Program-made: the position numbers and the translations under genes | DNA from: Asterias rubens | Lineage: Eukaryota; Echinodermata; Asteroidea; Forcipulatida; Asteriidae | Assembly: GCF_902459465.1 (NCBI RefSeq) | Contig: NC_047068.1 | Span: 12,547,195 to 12,611,194 of the forward strand | Reading direction: 5' to 3' | Length of the DNA: 64,000 nt | Part shown: positions 14,201 through 25,272 of the stretch, in pieces | Numbering within the stretch: position 1 is the stretch's first letter | Layout: each line of letters begins with the position of its first letter | The notes under the pieces: generated by a model | The model's input: the letters and a program-made list of their open reading frames with translations, nothing else | Databases searched by the model: none | Told to the model about the DNA's origin: nothing

Positions 14201-17200
14201 TTACTTTCGAAGGCTTCTAATCAATGGGTGATAACCTTCCCTTTGAGGAGGGGGTGAGGCTAAACAGGCAAGTCTATTGTTTTATTTGGGAGGTCTCTAA
14301 AAAAGGCTAACAAAATCTTACCTAATGGGTTGATCTCCAAATAAGTGAAGTGAAGATCTCGGAAAAATTCAACGAGAGATTGAATGAAATTGCTCAACAT
14401 CCTGGGATAAAGATAAATTTTGAAAGATTCAAGATAACAAAAATAATGTATTGTCAGATTAAAGGCAGTGGACACTATTGGTAATTACTCAAAATAATTA
14501 TTGGCATAAAACCTTTCTTGGTGACGAGTAATGGGGAGAGGTTGATGGTATAAAACATTGTGAGAAACGGCTCCCTCTGAAGTGCCATAGTTTTCGAGAA
14601 AGAAGTAATTTTCCACGAATTTGATTTCGAGACCTCAAGTTTAGAACTTGAGGTCTCGAAATCAACCATCTAAACGCACACAACTTCGTGTGACAAGGTT
14701 TATTTTCTTTTCATTATTATCTCGCAAGTTCGATGACCGATTGAGCTCAAATTTTCACAGGTTAGTTATTTTATGCATATGTTGAGATACACCAACTGTG
14801 AAGGCTAGTCTTTGACAATTACCAATAGTGTCCACTGCCTTTAAGCCAAGGCTTGTGAAAGCGAGCCTAAACAGACAAACTACAGACAAGGAGACAAGAC
14901 AAGAAAATATTCACCAAGTCACTAAAGATGCTGAACAATGGAAACGAACAATAAACATGTAGTCACCATGGCGATAATGATCAAATTTCCTTCATAACTG
15001 TACCATCGTCACTACCAATCATCAGTTAACTCTGACATGCATCTTCTGGAATTACTCACTGTTTCTTTGCATCGTCAACGCTCTTCAGCAGTACATCTTT
15101 GATAACCTGGTCTGTTGGCTTGTTCTTCAACCCCAGTGATAGACGAACACCCTAGAAATCAAAAGTCAAATTCAAATTTCAAAATTGGCTTTAATTGATC
15201 TACATCTCCCACCAAACCCTCAGCAAATCTGTCCCAAAACAGAAATGTATGCTTTGGGTGCATTCGTTTAGCTTCCCCTAGGCGACCCCGGTGTGTGACG
15301 TTTTTTGTCCCAGGACGAACGTGTGCAGATAATTACCCACGTTCGTCCTGGAAGAAAAAACCACCACACACCGGGATCGACCCAGGGAAGCTAAACGAAT
15401 GCACCCATTGTTTTAGAAGGGGCAAGGGCACCAAGGCAATTTCTTCTTGGTAAAGGGCACCCTATGAGGAAATTGTAAATTTCAAGGGCACCAAGGCAGT
15501 AACCAGGGGCCATGGGGGCATTCGCCTTTGTTGCCTCTGTGAAGTATCAGGTCTGCCACAATAATTGTGAAGTGTCATGGCTGAGAGGTCTTGCCTTACC
15601 GGACCCAATTTCATGGCTCTGCTTACTGCCGAATTATGCGCTTACGATCACCATTCACCGCTTATGTGCAGGCAACGAATTTCTGCGATAACTGTGTAAG
15701 CGTAGAGTGATTATTAACGGGGAATTCGCACACGCACAACCCCAAATTTCCCTGCTTCCATAAGCGCCGATTCTGTGCTTACAGTAAGCAGAGCCATGAA
15801 ATTGGGCCCAGGTGTTGTCAGTGTGGGTTTGAATCCTGTTCATGACACTTGTGGCCATACGCAAGGCATTTAATTTTGCCTCATAAAACTAAAAGGTTGG
15901 GAGGTAGTGAATTCCTCTCTAAAGGCAGCCAGGCTCCGAGTGGATGATGCCAATGCCTACATCCTCATCACGGACTTTGCGAAGGGGGTAATCACGTTTC
16001 AGCCCTGTTTGAGGTGTTGGTGGCACTGTGCCCCTGGTGACAATTGATTTGGGCTGATCAGTTTAATGTACCCCTCACCTTGAAGTGGGCGTTTAGTTTT
16101 GTGATGTTAGGTGATTTCTCATAATTTTTTTTTTTACTCACTTAAAGACAGTGGACACTATTGGTAATTACTCAAAATAATGATTAGCATAAAACCTGAC
16201 TTTGTAACGAGTAATGGGGAGAGGATAGTATAAAACATTGTTGGAAACGGCTCCCTCTGAAGTGCCATAGTTTTCCAAAAAGAAGTAATTTTCCACGAAT
16301 TTGATTTTGAGACCTCAGATTTAGAATTTGTGGTCTCGAAGTCAACCATCTAAACGCACACCACTTCGTGTGACAAGGGTGTTTTTTCTTTCATTATTTT
16401 CTCGCAACTTCGACGACCGATTGAGCTCAAATTTTTACAGGTTTGTTATATTCTGTATATGAATTGAGATACACCAAGTGAGAAGACTGGTCTTTGACAA
16501 TTATCAATAGTGTCCACTATCTTTAATAGGAACTAAATAGGATTGGTTAAAAAATCGTTGTTTTCGAAACACAAACCTTCTCATCCACATTTCCAACATC
16601 CACCCCTCCTTCATGATGGAACAGGATGACATCCTTGGAAACTGTGCTGGAGTAGATGCACAAGTAGAACTCTTCATTTTGTTGATGGTGGAGGAACGGC
16701 TCGATCAAAAACTGCTTGAGGATGCCTTTAACACCATCAATCTGTTGGTATATTATAAATACAAAGGAATTGTGCTTTCATTACACACTTCATTAAAGGC
16801 AGTGGACACCACTGGTAATTACTCAAAACAATGATTAGCATAAAACCTTACTTGGTGACAAGTAATGGGGAGAGGTTGATAGTATAAAACATTGTGAGAA
16901 ACGGCTCTCTCTGAAGTGACATAGTGTTCGAGAAAGAAGTAATTTTCCACGAATTTGTTTTTTGAGACCTCAGATTTAGAATTTAAGGTCTCGAAATCAA
17001 CCATCTTTAAGCACACAAATTCATGTGGCGAGGGGTGTTTTGTCCTTTCATTATTTTCTCACAACTTCGAAGCCCAATTGAGCTCAAATTTTCACAAGTT
17101 TGTTATTTTATGCATATGTTGAGATACATCAAGTGAGAAGACTGATCTTTGACAACCAATAGTGTCCAGTGTCTTTAACTGCAATGTCAAAAACAATCAT

Positions 17201-20088
17201 CATAGTACATGTATACTGGGGGACCTACAACTTAATTTCCCATTAGCAAACTAAAGCAATTACAGTAAAAGTATCTTGCTCAAGGATACAATTGCCATGA
17301 CCTGGACTTAACCGACACTCTGCTTACCTCAATATGAGAGCCCAATCTTTCTTGAATCCACTTTTTCGCTGTCTGGTAATCTACGTTGAGTTTGATTAGC
17401 CCAAGTTGCTGCCTTCGTTTGATGGATTGGTCTGTTTTCACCACTAAACCTGCCTGCAAGATAATAAACAAAAAATAAAAAATGTATGGTGATACAATGC
17501 AGAAAATTGTTCATGTTTTTTTTAAAATTTTCTCCTGCAGATTGCCCAAAACTTTCACAGGTTTATTCCATGTAATGCGGTTGATCACACAAAACATGAA
17601 CACTGTCTGCGACAATTTTGCCAGCTCTAACAATCCTGATACCTTTTTAAAGAATCTTACTTAGAAATCGAGCACTGAACTGGCATCAAATCCTGTAAGA
17701 CCAAACTAAAAAAAAAGCCAGTTGATTGTCTCCTCCCCCGTCCTTTTTTGAGGCCACATCCTTGTTTTTTTACTATTTTATATTTTACATCTTATTTTTA
17801 AAGAAACATCATTTTCTGTGTTTTTCTCCTTTCACTTACTATTAATCTTTTGAGTTGTAACTTGGTCGTAAATGGTGACTTTAAACTGAAGAATTGGTGG
17901 TCACCTTTTGAAAGAAATAAAAAATAAAAAGGCCCCCATTCCCCCTTTTTGGAAACACCCTGACGATCAACTGGTTTTTTGTACTCTGCCTTTTACAAAT
18001 ACAATCACTTAAATTTTTGCATTGTTTTTAAATGTGTTCAAATTGATAAACCTCTGGTTTGATAAATTTGTTTATTTTTACACAATTAATATTTTTCCTA
18101 TTGTGTCTTTCTGGTTATGACTAAAGAGAGACATTCTTTTAAAAAAATGCATTAACTGCCTCCTACAAAAAAATTACATTGCTATATAATGCTATGCACT
18201 GTGCACTGTCAATGTCAGGGTACAAAGTTTTGTGTCGTGCCCACACAGGTTTGTGACTGCATTGTTCGATCCCGCAATATATAACAACGTGGAAAAGTAC
18301 TATTTTGATCCCAAGAGAATGAGAACCTTGTAAACAATAGTCAGTCAATAGCAGAGAGCAAAATCGTTTGGTGGTTCACACATTTTCTTGCAAATAAACA
18401 TTCAAAAAGTTAGCGAACTCTCCCAACAAATTCCATAAATTCCAACGGATGGAAGATAGACAAGTGTACGGATGGGAACAGCAAGGGTAAGTCCGCCGGC
18501 TCTAAAAAAAAACCTACTAAACTGACTTACAATAAACATAAATAAATTTATGACTTTTTAGTGTATGAAATATGACGATGAAATTAACTTTGTTAACTTG
18601 TTGAGTCATCTTTTAGGCTATGTGTGTTCAAGCAAACATGCCCATAAATAGAGCCACAATGATAAGAAGTGGATTGGCCCTACGGCACATATCCTGAAAT
18701 GAAATGCCTCTGCCTGAAAAGTTAAAAAGGAATTCTCACCCAAGAACGTGACACCTCTACTCGAGAGCAAACCAAACGACGTACAAAAAAAAGGTAAGTT
18801 GCAAGGCCAAGGCTAGGCCGAGTTTAGTCAAATGAGGGCGCTGTCACTACCAGATGAAGTTTCAACACAATCGCCGGGCCCTAATCCTAGCTCCGCATGA
18901 TATGAGGGGGCTAGGTAACGGATCCGGGGGAGGATGGACATTTGGGTCTGACACCTGCACGCCCTGCGTGCCCGTTTATGTATCATGTTTCATCAATATT
19001 TCCAGTCAACTTAAGATTGGTAGGATTAAAGTTTGTATATTTATCTAATTTAACGCATGTGCAGGCTTGCGACCCCCCAAAAAACTATAAAACTGACCTA
19101 ACTAAGCGCAATTTGTTTTTCTGTGCATCAAAATATTGTCACTTCGTAGTGCTTTTCAATGGAGAATTTGTGTTTTCTAAATTGATTTAAAAAAAGGAAA
19201 TCCTTACAAAAAATATATCTGAAATTTGTTGAAGATGGCAATTCTAATGTACAGAAGAAATTTCCCGTATATAGGCCTAGATCCCCCCTCCTCCCGTTGT
19301 TATTATTATTATTTTTGTAATAACCGTGAGTGTGCCGTCCCCACCGATCGTAGATCAGCAGAGAGTTTCGACGAACATCGACGAACTTTTTGCAATTTTG
19401 TTTTACTTTTCATCTCACAATAATTTTTATGGGGAAAATGTCGAGATAGAAAAAATCAAGTGGTCCGTAATCCGTAGGTCGACACCATAAAGGCATAATC
19501 CATAGTGTTTTGGTGACCATCACAGGGCTGTTTCGCATACTGGACCCACTCTCTGGAATGACTTAACCACTTCAAGTTCTTAATGTTTCTAGTGTTGAGA
19601 CCTTTAAGATTATTTTGAAAACTTGCCTGTTAGATATGACTTACTAAAAACCGAGTCGGTTATTCTTTGTCTAATTTTCCTTATTCTTTACTGTGCGCCG
19701 AGGATGGCACTCTTTGCGCCTTGATGGGGCACCTTAATTTTGGTGGATTTTGGCGCCTTACAAAGTAGCATACTCTGTACTATTAGATTTACATCATGGG
19801 AGAACATTTTTTTTTTTTAAATAACCTTGAGTAGTAGGTAGGCCTAGGCTAAATAATGCAAAAAAGCTAGATAATTGATTTTGAAAATGTAAAGGGTACA
19901 AACAGACTTACATTGCTATTTAGCCACGGGTTCTGTTCCTCCAGATCAGTCCAGTTTGTCTCGGCGTTAACGACGACACATTTCGCCCGCCCGTCACCCT
20001 GTCCCAGAAGACGACCTAGAAGTTCTTTGCCGTAGACCTCGCTGACAACTTTTTCGCTCGAAAACATGGACTGCGCCCGATTCTGCAT
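1021..20088 (-). CDS. ACLY-like: ATP-citrate lyase homologue (divergent), 5' part, 17 coding exons, continues off the left edge
   Basis: ACLY makes cytosolic acetyl-CoA and oxaloacetate from citrate, CoA and ATP. Exons in coding order: 19912-20088, 17328-17453, 16577-16741, 15060-15151, 14322-14401, 13680-13810, 9173-9291, 8278-8488, 7159-7282, 6196-6320, 4749-4841, 4314-4420, 3713-3771, 3444-3559, 2758-2862, 1926-2149, 1021-1102. All borders are GT-AG and phases join without a break to give 712 residues. Family landmarks I recognise: KELL near the N terminus, [10 protein letters not shown] (exon 3), YLEINPL then [10 protein letters not shown] (exons 5-6, ATP-grasp), GRIW...GGG (exon 7), GIPIHV (exon 10), SVAAIV (exon 12), VNFAS (exon 14), KLYRPGSV and RSGGLSNEL (exon 16), LVLGE (exon 17). 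The start is the ATG at 20088. Most vertebrate ACLY residues are substituted, the linker after exon 10 is short, and the loop at residues 348-367 is unlike ACLY. The catalytic histidine and citrate-synthase-like domain lie outside the window. A paralogue is likelier than the standard enzyme. Confidence 0.9.
1170..1306. repeat. TTAA element family A, half copy
   Basis: Only one side is present: the CTATGTTACTTCC...GTTTCTCACTATG segment through to TACAGTGCCTTC. Confidence 0.65.
2169..2210. repeat. TTTA microsatellite
   Basis: About ten TTTA tetramers lie 20 bp upstream of ACLY-like exon 16. The sequence to about 2690 may be a reversed retroelement 3' end with this as its tail, but no coding sequence supports it. 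Confidence 0.75.
2885..3140. repeat. Dispersed repeat shared with 60085-60240 (reversed)
   Basis: Shared blocks include CATGAATCCCTACTCACTGT, TACCTGTAGAAGTTTCAGCC and AAGCAATGTTTTCAGGAGAG. It lies in the intron between exons 14 and 15 of the ACLY-like gene. Confidence 0.7.
3866..4288. repeat. TTAA element family A, full copy plus an adjoining end fragment
   Basis: A full, reversed copy runs 3903-4288 between TTAA sites. Directly before it, 3866-3906 repeats only the terminal segment (TTTGACAATTACC...TGCCTTTAA), so a second copy is remnant. It is in the intron between exons 12 and 13 of the ACLY-like gene, about 26 bp from exon 12. Confidence 0.8.
5304..5799. repeat. Direct repeat, about 145 bp nearly identical, 330 bp apart
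   Basis: 5304-5468 and 5634-5799 both contain AAAATGCCACGTTTGTGC...AAACTAAAAATGTCTAAAA with no difference I can see in the core. Each starts GTGCTACTT(G/C)GTGAAA, and a third GTGCTACTTCGTGAAAA follows at 5816. Confidence 0.88.
6429..6622. repeat. Short inverted-repeat element
   Basis: ACAATTCCGGCCAAAATGCT at the left matches, reversed, the AGATATGGCCGGGATTGT end at the right. The interior has no coding potential. Confidence 0.55.
6746..6898. repeat. Two tandem ~77-bp units
   Basis: GAAAGAGGGCAAGGCCATTT...TCAACTGGAAACTTTG occurs twice with four or five differences. Relatives (GGGCACCAAGGC) appear at 15.4, 21.9 and 33.2 kb. Confidence 0.85.
8958..9158. repeat. GGGCCCAATTTCA-type MITE
   Basis: Inverted ends GGGCTCAATTTCA and TGAAATTGGGCCC enclose inner arms (AGCAGGATACCAGTTAC / GGTAACCAAGTTCTGGTAAG). 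It ends 14 bp from exon 7 of the ACLY-like gene. Confidence 0.8.
10390..13064 (+). mobile_element. CR1/L2-like LINE, degraded 5' part, intact RT frame
   Basis: It lies antisense in the ACLY-like intron between exons 6 and 7. Endonuclease remnants ([22 protein letters not shown]) at 10391-10610 are split by frameshifts and stops. A linker region follows (10602-11340), then a frameshift near 11340, then an uninterrupted frame 11314-12813 of 499 residues with [42 protein letters not shown], the catalytic YADD (about 11957) and [12 protein letters not shown]. The 3' UTR ends in ATAAATGCTG followed by a TTA microsatellite at 13037-13064, typical of this LINE group. An intact endonuclease start and an ORF1 are missing. 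Confidence 0.92.
13105..13375 (+). repeat. tRNA-derived SINE split by a fold-back element
   Basis: The SINE head GGGCTAGATAGCTCA (13105-13119) and TTGGTAGAGCGCCTG...TTTTAGTCCCGC (13286-13345) are the two halves of a box A/box B tRNA-like unit. The inverted repeat 13121-13288 (arms CAATAGACCGATCCA) lies between them. The SINE tail TAAATTTTTCGTTGTTCAAA follows. Uninterrupted relatives are at 53732 and 56390. Confidence 0.7.
14459..14844. repeat. TTAA element family A, best copy
   Basis: The ends are TTAAAGGCAGTGGACAC and its complement; TIRs extend about 30 bp. Inside is a perfect hairpin: 19-bp arms 14623-14641 and 14645-14663 (GATTTCGAGACCTCAAGTT) with a 3-base loop. There is no coding capacity, so it is a MITE. 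The TTAA at both ends suggests a piggyBac-type target. Confidence 0.9.
15256..15406. repeat. Fold-back element, 151 bp
   Basis: It starts GGGTGCATTCGTTTAGCTTC and ends with the complement. The palindrome continues nearly to the centre (CCAGGACGAACGTG / CACGTTCGTCCTGG). One worn arm of the same family is at about 23638-23694. Confidence 0.88.
15601..15809. repeat. GGGCCCAATTTCA-type MITE, second type
   Basis: The arms CCCAATTTCATGGCTCTGCT and the complement are about 30 bp, with more complementarity inside. Confidence 0.82.
16142..16526. repeat. TTAA element family A
   Basis: It is a full-length copy with TTAA at each end. It ends 50 bp from exon 3 (16577-16741) of the ACLY-like gene. Confidence 0.88.
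16793..17178. repeat. TTAA element family A
   Basis: It is a full-length copy in the same orientation as 16142-16526, starting 51 bp from the other side of exon 3. Confidence 0.88.
19520..19790 (+). mobile_element. LINE 3' end relic
   Basis: The frame shows a worn version of the CR1/L2 C terminus (TGPTLWNDL, then [10 protein letters not shown]) and a 3' UTR-like stretch with GGCGCCTTACAAAGTAGCAT. It sits just downstream, on the plus strand, of the first ACLY-like exon (19912). Confidence 0.65.
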
Positions 20089-20514
20089 TATGTTGTAAAT
20101 ATCTGTATAGCTTTGAAAGTCTTCGAAATGTTATTTCTTCAGAAAATTTGCCAACGGAATACAATAATTCTAGAGTTAATTTTTGTTTTAAAGCAGATTG
20201 AAGAGTAGTTGTTTTCGGGAGAGTGTAGTGTAAATGCCAATTTAATACAATATGTCGCAAAAAGTTTCCAGTTGTTTGAAAACTGGTGCTCAATCGCTGA
20301 GTGAGCACACACACAGAGCACTTTGCATCAGAGTTGCTTGGTTTATGGTTTAACCTAGCACAGGTGCGCATTATTGTCCATACTAACACTGAGGCAGAAA
20401 AAGCATCCGGGTCGGATAGACTCAAAACATGACATTTAGGGCTTATGTTTAGCAGAGCGTTGAAGCATTGTACATGTTGCAGCATAACCTTGAATCCTTA
20501 TTGCTCTTTTCCTG

Positions 20515-21161
20515 TTAAAGGCACTGGACACTATTTAAGCATATTTAAGGCACTTGTCACTATAATTGGGATTTATTTTTTTATATATATATAGATTTTC
20601 TGTAATATTTTTGTAAAATAAATCTTTTAAAATTCAGCTTTTCATGTAATATTATATATATATATTTTTATAGGCTTGTGTGGCTTGAAGTGTTTTTTGT
20701 CTGTTTTATGGTAGATAATAATGTTATGTACATTTTGTAAATTTGTTGTATTAAAGGCCGAAATGAATTTCCCATCGTGGATAATAAAGTGAATTGAAAT
20801 TGAAATCGAAATTGGTAATTACTCAAAATAATTGTTCGCGTACTTGGTAACGAGCAATGGAGAGCTGATGTTGGCAATATAATACATTGCGAGAAACGGC
20901 TCCCTCTGAAGTCACGTAGTTTTTTTGAGACAGAGGTAATTTCTAACTCAATGAAAAACTGCTGAGTCTCATGCATCTGAAAGCACACAAAGTTATGCAA
21001 CGAGGATGTTTTTTTCTTGCATTTTACTCTTACAAATTCCTTGACTAACTACTTAGCAAAAATGTTCACCGGTTTGTTAGTTTTATATTCATACTGTTGG
21101 GATACACCAGGTGAGAATAGTGGTATTTGACAAAATTAAAAAACATGTCGAGTGCCTTTAA
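20515..21161. repeat. TTAA element family A, split by a LINE tail
   Basis: The left end at 20515-20535 and the remainder at 20812-21161 are separated by a ~276 bp insertion. TTAA is at both outer ends. Confidence 0.75.
20536..20811 (+). mobile_element. LINE-like 3' tail inserted in a TTAA element
   Basis: AT-rich sequence ending GGATAATAAAGTGAATTGAAATTG interrupts the TTAA element 20515-21161. The ending with a short tandem ATTGAA repeat resembles CR1/L2-type 3' ends. No coding part is seen. Confidence 0.5.
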
Positions 21162-24004
21162 CGTAAAGTTATTCAACTTGTTTCTGAATTGCTGGCAAAT
21201 ATTTCATAGGCTCCTAATAGCTTGTCATGGTAACCGGAAGAAGGACGGACCGAGAAGTTACCGGAAAGGGGGCGTACATCCTAGTCAAAATGTTGTTTCA
21301 AGACAACTGAGTGTGGAAGTTTGATCAGTTTTCTGCCACAAGGCATTTAAGGAAGGTTACATTCTGCATGGGAATTAGAAAACATGGCTTTGGACAACTT
21401 CAAAAAAATTACCAGGTAATACCACATTTTGGACAAGAGCCTTTATACAGACTCTGTTGCTGGGTTAAGAATTTTGCCTAGGAAGAAGGACGTGGGAGAG
21501 CCTTAAATCTAAAGTGAAAAATCGGGTACGCATCGAAGAGGTTTAGTAGAATTCATTTCTTCTAGACCTTATACAAATCGTCTACGCTACAACCTCTCAA
21601 CCAAGGTGTATTTCGTATGATTTCACAGCGTATTCTGCATTACACACAGTGGTACATAATAGGGGCGTGTTTACTTGGTTTCCTCTATGGACCAGTGAGT
21701 CAATTCAAAAAGCAGAAACCAAACAGAACATTTTATAATTTGCTTAATCCTCTTATGTAAATAAAAACGATTTGGATCTGAAAATATTGATAATAAATAT
21801 GGATGAAAGGGGATTATTGATGATAAAAAAATAAAATAAACATCGGGCCTGGAGGTTTTTTTTAACATGTTGAAAGGGCAAACCATTGGAAAGTCAATTG
21901 GACAATTTTGGAAGGGCACCAAGGCCAACATGTAACTCAAGGCCTGAAACATGGAGTTATTGTAAATAATGGTAAAAATAATCATACGCATGGAAATATT
22001 TGTGTTCGATTTGTAACCAATTGTGGTCTGCTGAAATACTATTCAGTCTTTAAAAGTGTATGAAAAACACATTTGGAAAACCCCTCGCGTTTATTCTTCC
22101 ACTTCGATTGAAAGACAACTCGGGCTGAAATGTGAAATGTGCACCGGACACCATTTCAGCAAACTTTGTTTATGTAGTACAGACAATCACGACTGCATGT
22201 TATCAATAACATTAATAAAATGGCGCCCCATGGTGTGTGTTCACGTTTCAGTACAGGAGCACAGGTTCCTATTTTGCGCCGTTGTCGTTCTGTAATATTT
22301 GACCCGATATACGTTTGCAATTCATTGGATAGTGTGACTAACTTTTGCGACTTTCATTGCTTTCTTGTTCTTGATTAATATTGAATTATTGAAGCCAATG
22401 TTGCTTAATGGAAATCTGATCGGTTTAGTGCTCGCTTTGCTGAGCAAATTGTTTACAGAATGGTTTATTCAGGATTCTTTAGAATAACAAGCATCATTGT
22501 TCAACAGTCTTAAAACTTACTGATTATGAAGTAGGTCCCTAGCTATTTTTTCGTTTAAATATTTTCCTCTGAAATTAGGTCATAATTATTCGAGAACACT
22601 CTATCTTAAAACCTCAAAACCAAATTGCACATACAACACCTGTTTTTAGACAAGAAGGACAAGAAGTAACTATAAATACTAAATAGTGAACTTGCTGCAT
22701 GGTACAATGTATAACATCTCTTCTGAGGGAATGTAATTGGCTCTGAAAAGAGCCGGTTTGGTCTCTACGTTTCGAACAGTATACTGCTCATCTTCATGAC
22801 CCATGTTTACATTCATGTTCGTGAGTGTGTATTATTTTGCTCATTGTTCAGTCTCCTGACTTATTGGGAGGAACTCAGTAAAAGTAAAACAAACAAAAAA
22901 GAGAAAAAAAAGTTATCACTCCAAAAAAAATGGGAAGAATTTAAATGTTAATACAAAGGATCGTAATTTTGGGGACAAAATATAAAACTTTTATATTTGA
23001 ATTTTAAATTATTGGGATTTGTTTTAAAATAATCTTTAACTGGATTTCTCTCTTACTACAAATCATTGGATTCAATTTTAAATCCCTCACATTTCACAGG
23101 TTTGTTATTTCACGGATGATCAAATGAACGCTTGTCTGCAACAATTTGTTTCCTTTCTATACCATTTCTGTATAAAACCTTAAGGTATTCATCTGTTTAG
23201 AGAGCCTCTGACTCCAGTGACTATAATCAGTACCTGTTGCACTGAAAATGGGACATTGTTACCCTGTTTATACCTGTCTTCAAAGTGGGTACAATTGGAC
23301 CCGGATCTTTCTGAGTGTTGTGACCCCATCCATTGAAAACAACTTTACAAAATCAGAAATGTTTTCCAACAATCCCGGACTACACATACAAAAGGGTTTT
23401 TTGTGTATTGTGTCAAGTGCTAGAGGTGTTTTGTCTGGAATTGTAAGTTAAAGCCCAATTGTGTCTGACGTCTGGAATGGATTCGTTATAGGTTGCGGAC
23501 CTTTTTTTCCTATTGTAGCGTCACATGCCAGCCCAAGTTTCTGTCAACCGAGTTTGGAAATTACTATGGAAAGCCATAAATGCAAACCAAAAACATATCT
23601 GCTGTTCCTAACAATGTTACACATTATTCAAACATTGCGGGGGCAGACCGGGTCGACCCATCAGGGAAGCTAATCGAATTGTAACGCACCATTCTACGGT
23701 ATTCAATGACATTTGAAACACAATAATCTTTACTTTAACATTTGACAAAATTGTTCAATGTCAATTTGAATGTAACGATACTGACAACCTCATCATGGGT
23801 ATTTGTATTTGTTTCATTTCTGACCAAACATGTTCTCTTCAAAATGAACACAAAAGAGGTGTTCCTGCACATAATAATTGCACGAACACCAATTTCTATG
23901 GGGAAAACTTTACTCATGAATCACTTTTCAGATTATACCATTCAATTTCAAATCTGCTACTTTTGAGTACACAATCATTTCAAACACAGGACGCAAGATC
24001 TACT
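21162..24004. other. Intergenic stretch without recognised genes
   Basis: It is AT-rich, with no frame above about 106 residues and no protein family signal. It contains the hairpin repeat at 22739-22800, GGGCACCAAGGC-type repeat at 21.84-21.94 kb and a worn fold-back arm at 23.64 kb. Confidence 0.6.
22739..22800 (-). repeat. Hairpin repeat: GGCTCTTTTCAGAGCC plus GATGAGCAG...CGAAACG
   Basis: The 16-base stem-loop (22739-22754) equals the canonical histone mRNA 3' stem-loop. A second stem (GAGCAG/CTGTTC) ending CGAAACGTAGAGACC lies upstream on the same strand. Relatives are at 30787-30830 and 62781-62815. Confidence 0.6.
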
Positions 24005-25272
24005 ATGTCCTGATAGACCTCCCCCATCCAGAAATAATGGTTTGAAGACTTCACAGTTTCTTGATGACTTTGCGAACTTTCTAATATGCGTGAACTCGCT
24101 AGCCGGCAAAGTCGTCCTGTTGGGAGACTTCAACATTCATGTCGATTGCCCGGGGAAAACAGACGTCACCCGTTTTCTGGAAACTGCTGAGAGTGCTGGT
24201 TTTCAACAATAATGTTCATGAGGCAACCCATATATGTGGCCATACACTGGACTTGTTCCTGTCTCGACCTGAAGACAATCTCATCATGGACTGTACAGTT
24301 GGTGTTAGGCTTTCAGATCACCATGTTGTTGATTTTCAGCTCATGCTGGACAAAGCAGAAACCCAAAACAAGTTACTACTAATCGGAACTTTCGCACAAT
24401 ATTGATACAGCCAACTTTCAGAAAGAGTTGAAATTGAAGTTTAACGACATTATAGCTGGAGTTGATAATATCGATTGTCTGACGGAGGCATTTGAAGAGT
24501 GCACAATCAATTCCTTGGACAATTTTGCCCATGTCTCTATGAAAACTCGTAAGACAAGAATTAGACAACCCTGGTATAACTCAAACATACACGAAGCTCG
24601 CAGAATTCGACGAAAGTGTGAAAAGAAGTGGCGCAAGACTCGTCTAGAAGTTCATCACCAGCTTTATATTGAACAAAACAGAACAGTCAATATTGCAGGA
24701 TAGAGGAAGCTAAAAAGCAGCATATTTCGGAAAAGCTGCAATCTGCTTCTGATACAAAGACTGTGTTTAAAATTGTTAATGGGCTCTTGAATAATACAAG
24801 TAAAGTGTTACCCGCATATGAGTGTGCACAAGATTTAAGTAATGACTTTACAGTGTATTGCCAAGAGAAGGTTGCTAACATTTATTCTAGTATGAAACAT
24901 GTTCAATCAAGTGTAACGTGTGGTAATTCCCACAATGTTTGTGTAGCATGTAAACTACCTGAATTCAGTCAAGTGTCTGAAGAAGATGTTATTAAGCTTG
25001 TTAACAAAGCTGCCACAAAAAGTTGTATATTGGATCCTGTACCCACTTGGTTTCTTAAAGATGTTTCCCTATTTCTACCGGTTTTAACAGGCATCATAAA
25101 TAAGTCTCTCACTACAGGCATTTTCCCAAGTATTCTAAAGCATACTGTACTCAACCCTCTCATTAAGAAGCGGTCACTGAATCCAGACGAACTCAAGAAC
25201 TATCGTCCTGTCGCTAACACCAAGTTTTTATCTAAGCTCATAGAGAAACATGTGGTCAACAACACAATTTAA
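24005..25272 (+). mobile_element. CR1/L2-like LINE fragment: endonuclease end and N-terminal RT only
   Basis: Conceptual translation gives YRPPPSRNNG, VVLLGDFNIHVD, GHTLDLFLSRPEDN, RLSDHHVVDF, then RQPWYNSNIHEARRIRRKCEKKWR, and the RT lead-in ILDPVPTWFLKD and LKNYRPVANTKFLSKLIEKHV. There are frameshifts near 24190, 24400 and 24700. It stops before the catalytic YADD region, so the 3' two-thirds of the RT is deleted. It is related to the 10.4-13.1 kb element but not a close copy. Confidence 0.85.

Noticed and set aside
19994..20485. 163-aa minus-strand frame overlapping the first ACLY-like exon
   Set aside because: It uses another frame, shows no family features and would contradict the exon 1 model, whose splice phase fits exon 2.
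22739..22754. A histone gene ending at the stem-loop
   Set aside because: No histone-like frame occurs upstream on the minus strand, and related copies carry a different loop, so it is part of a repeat.
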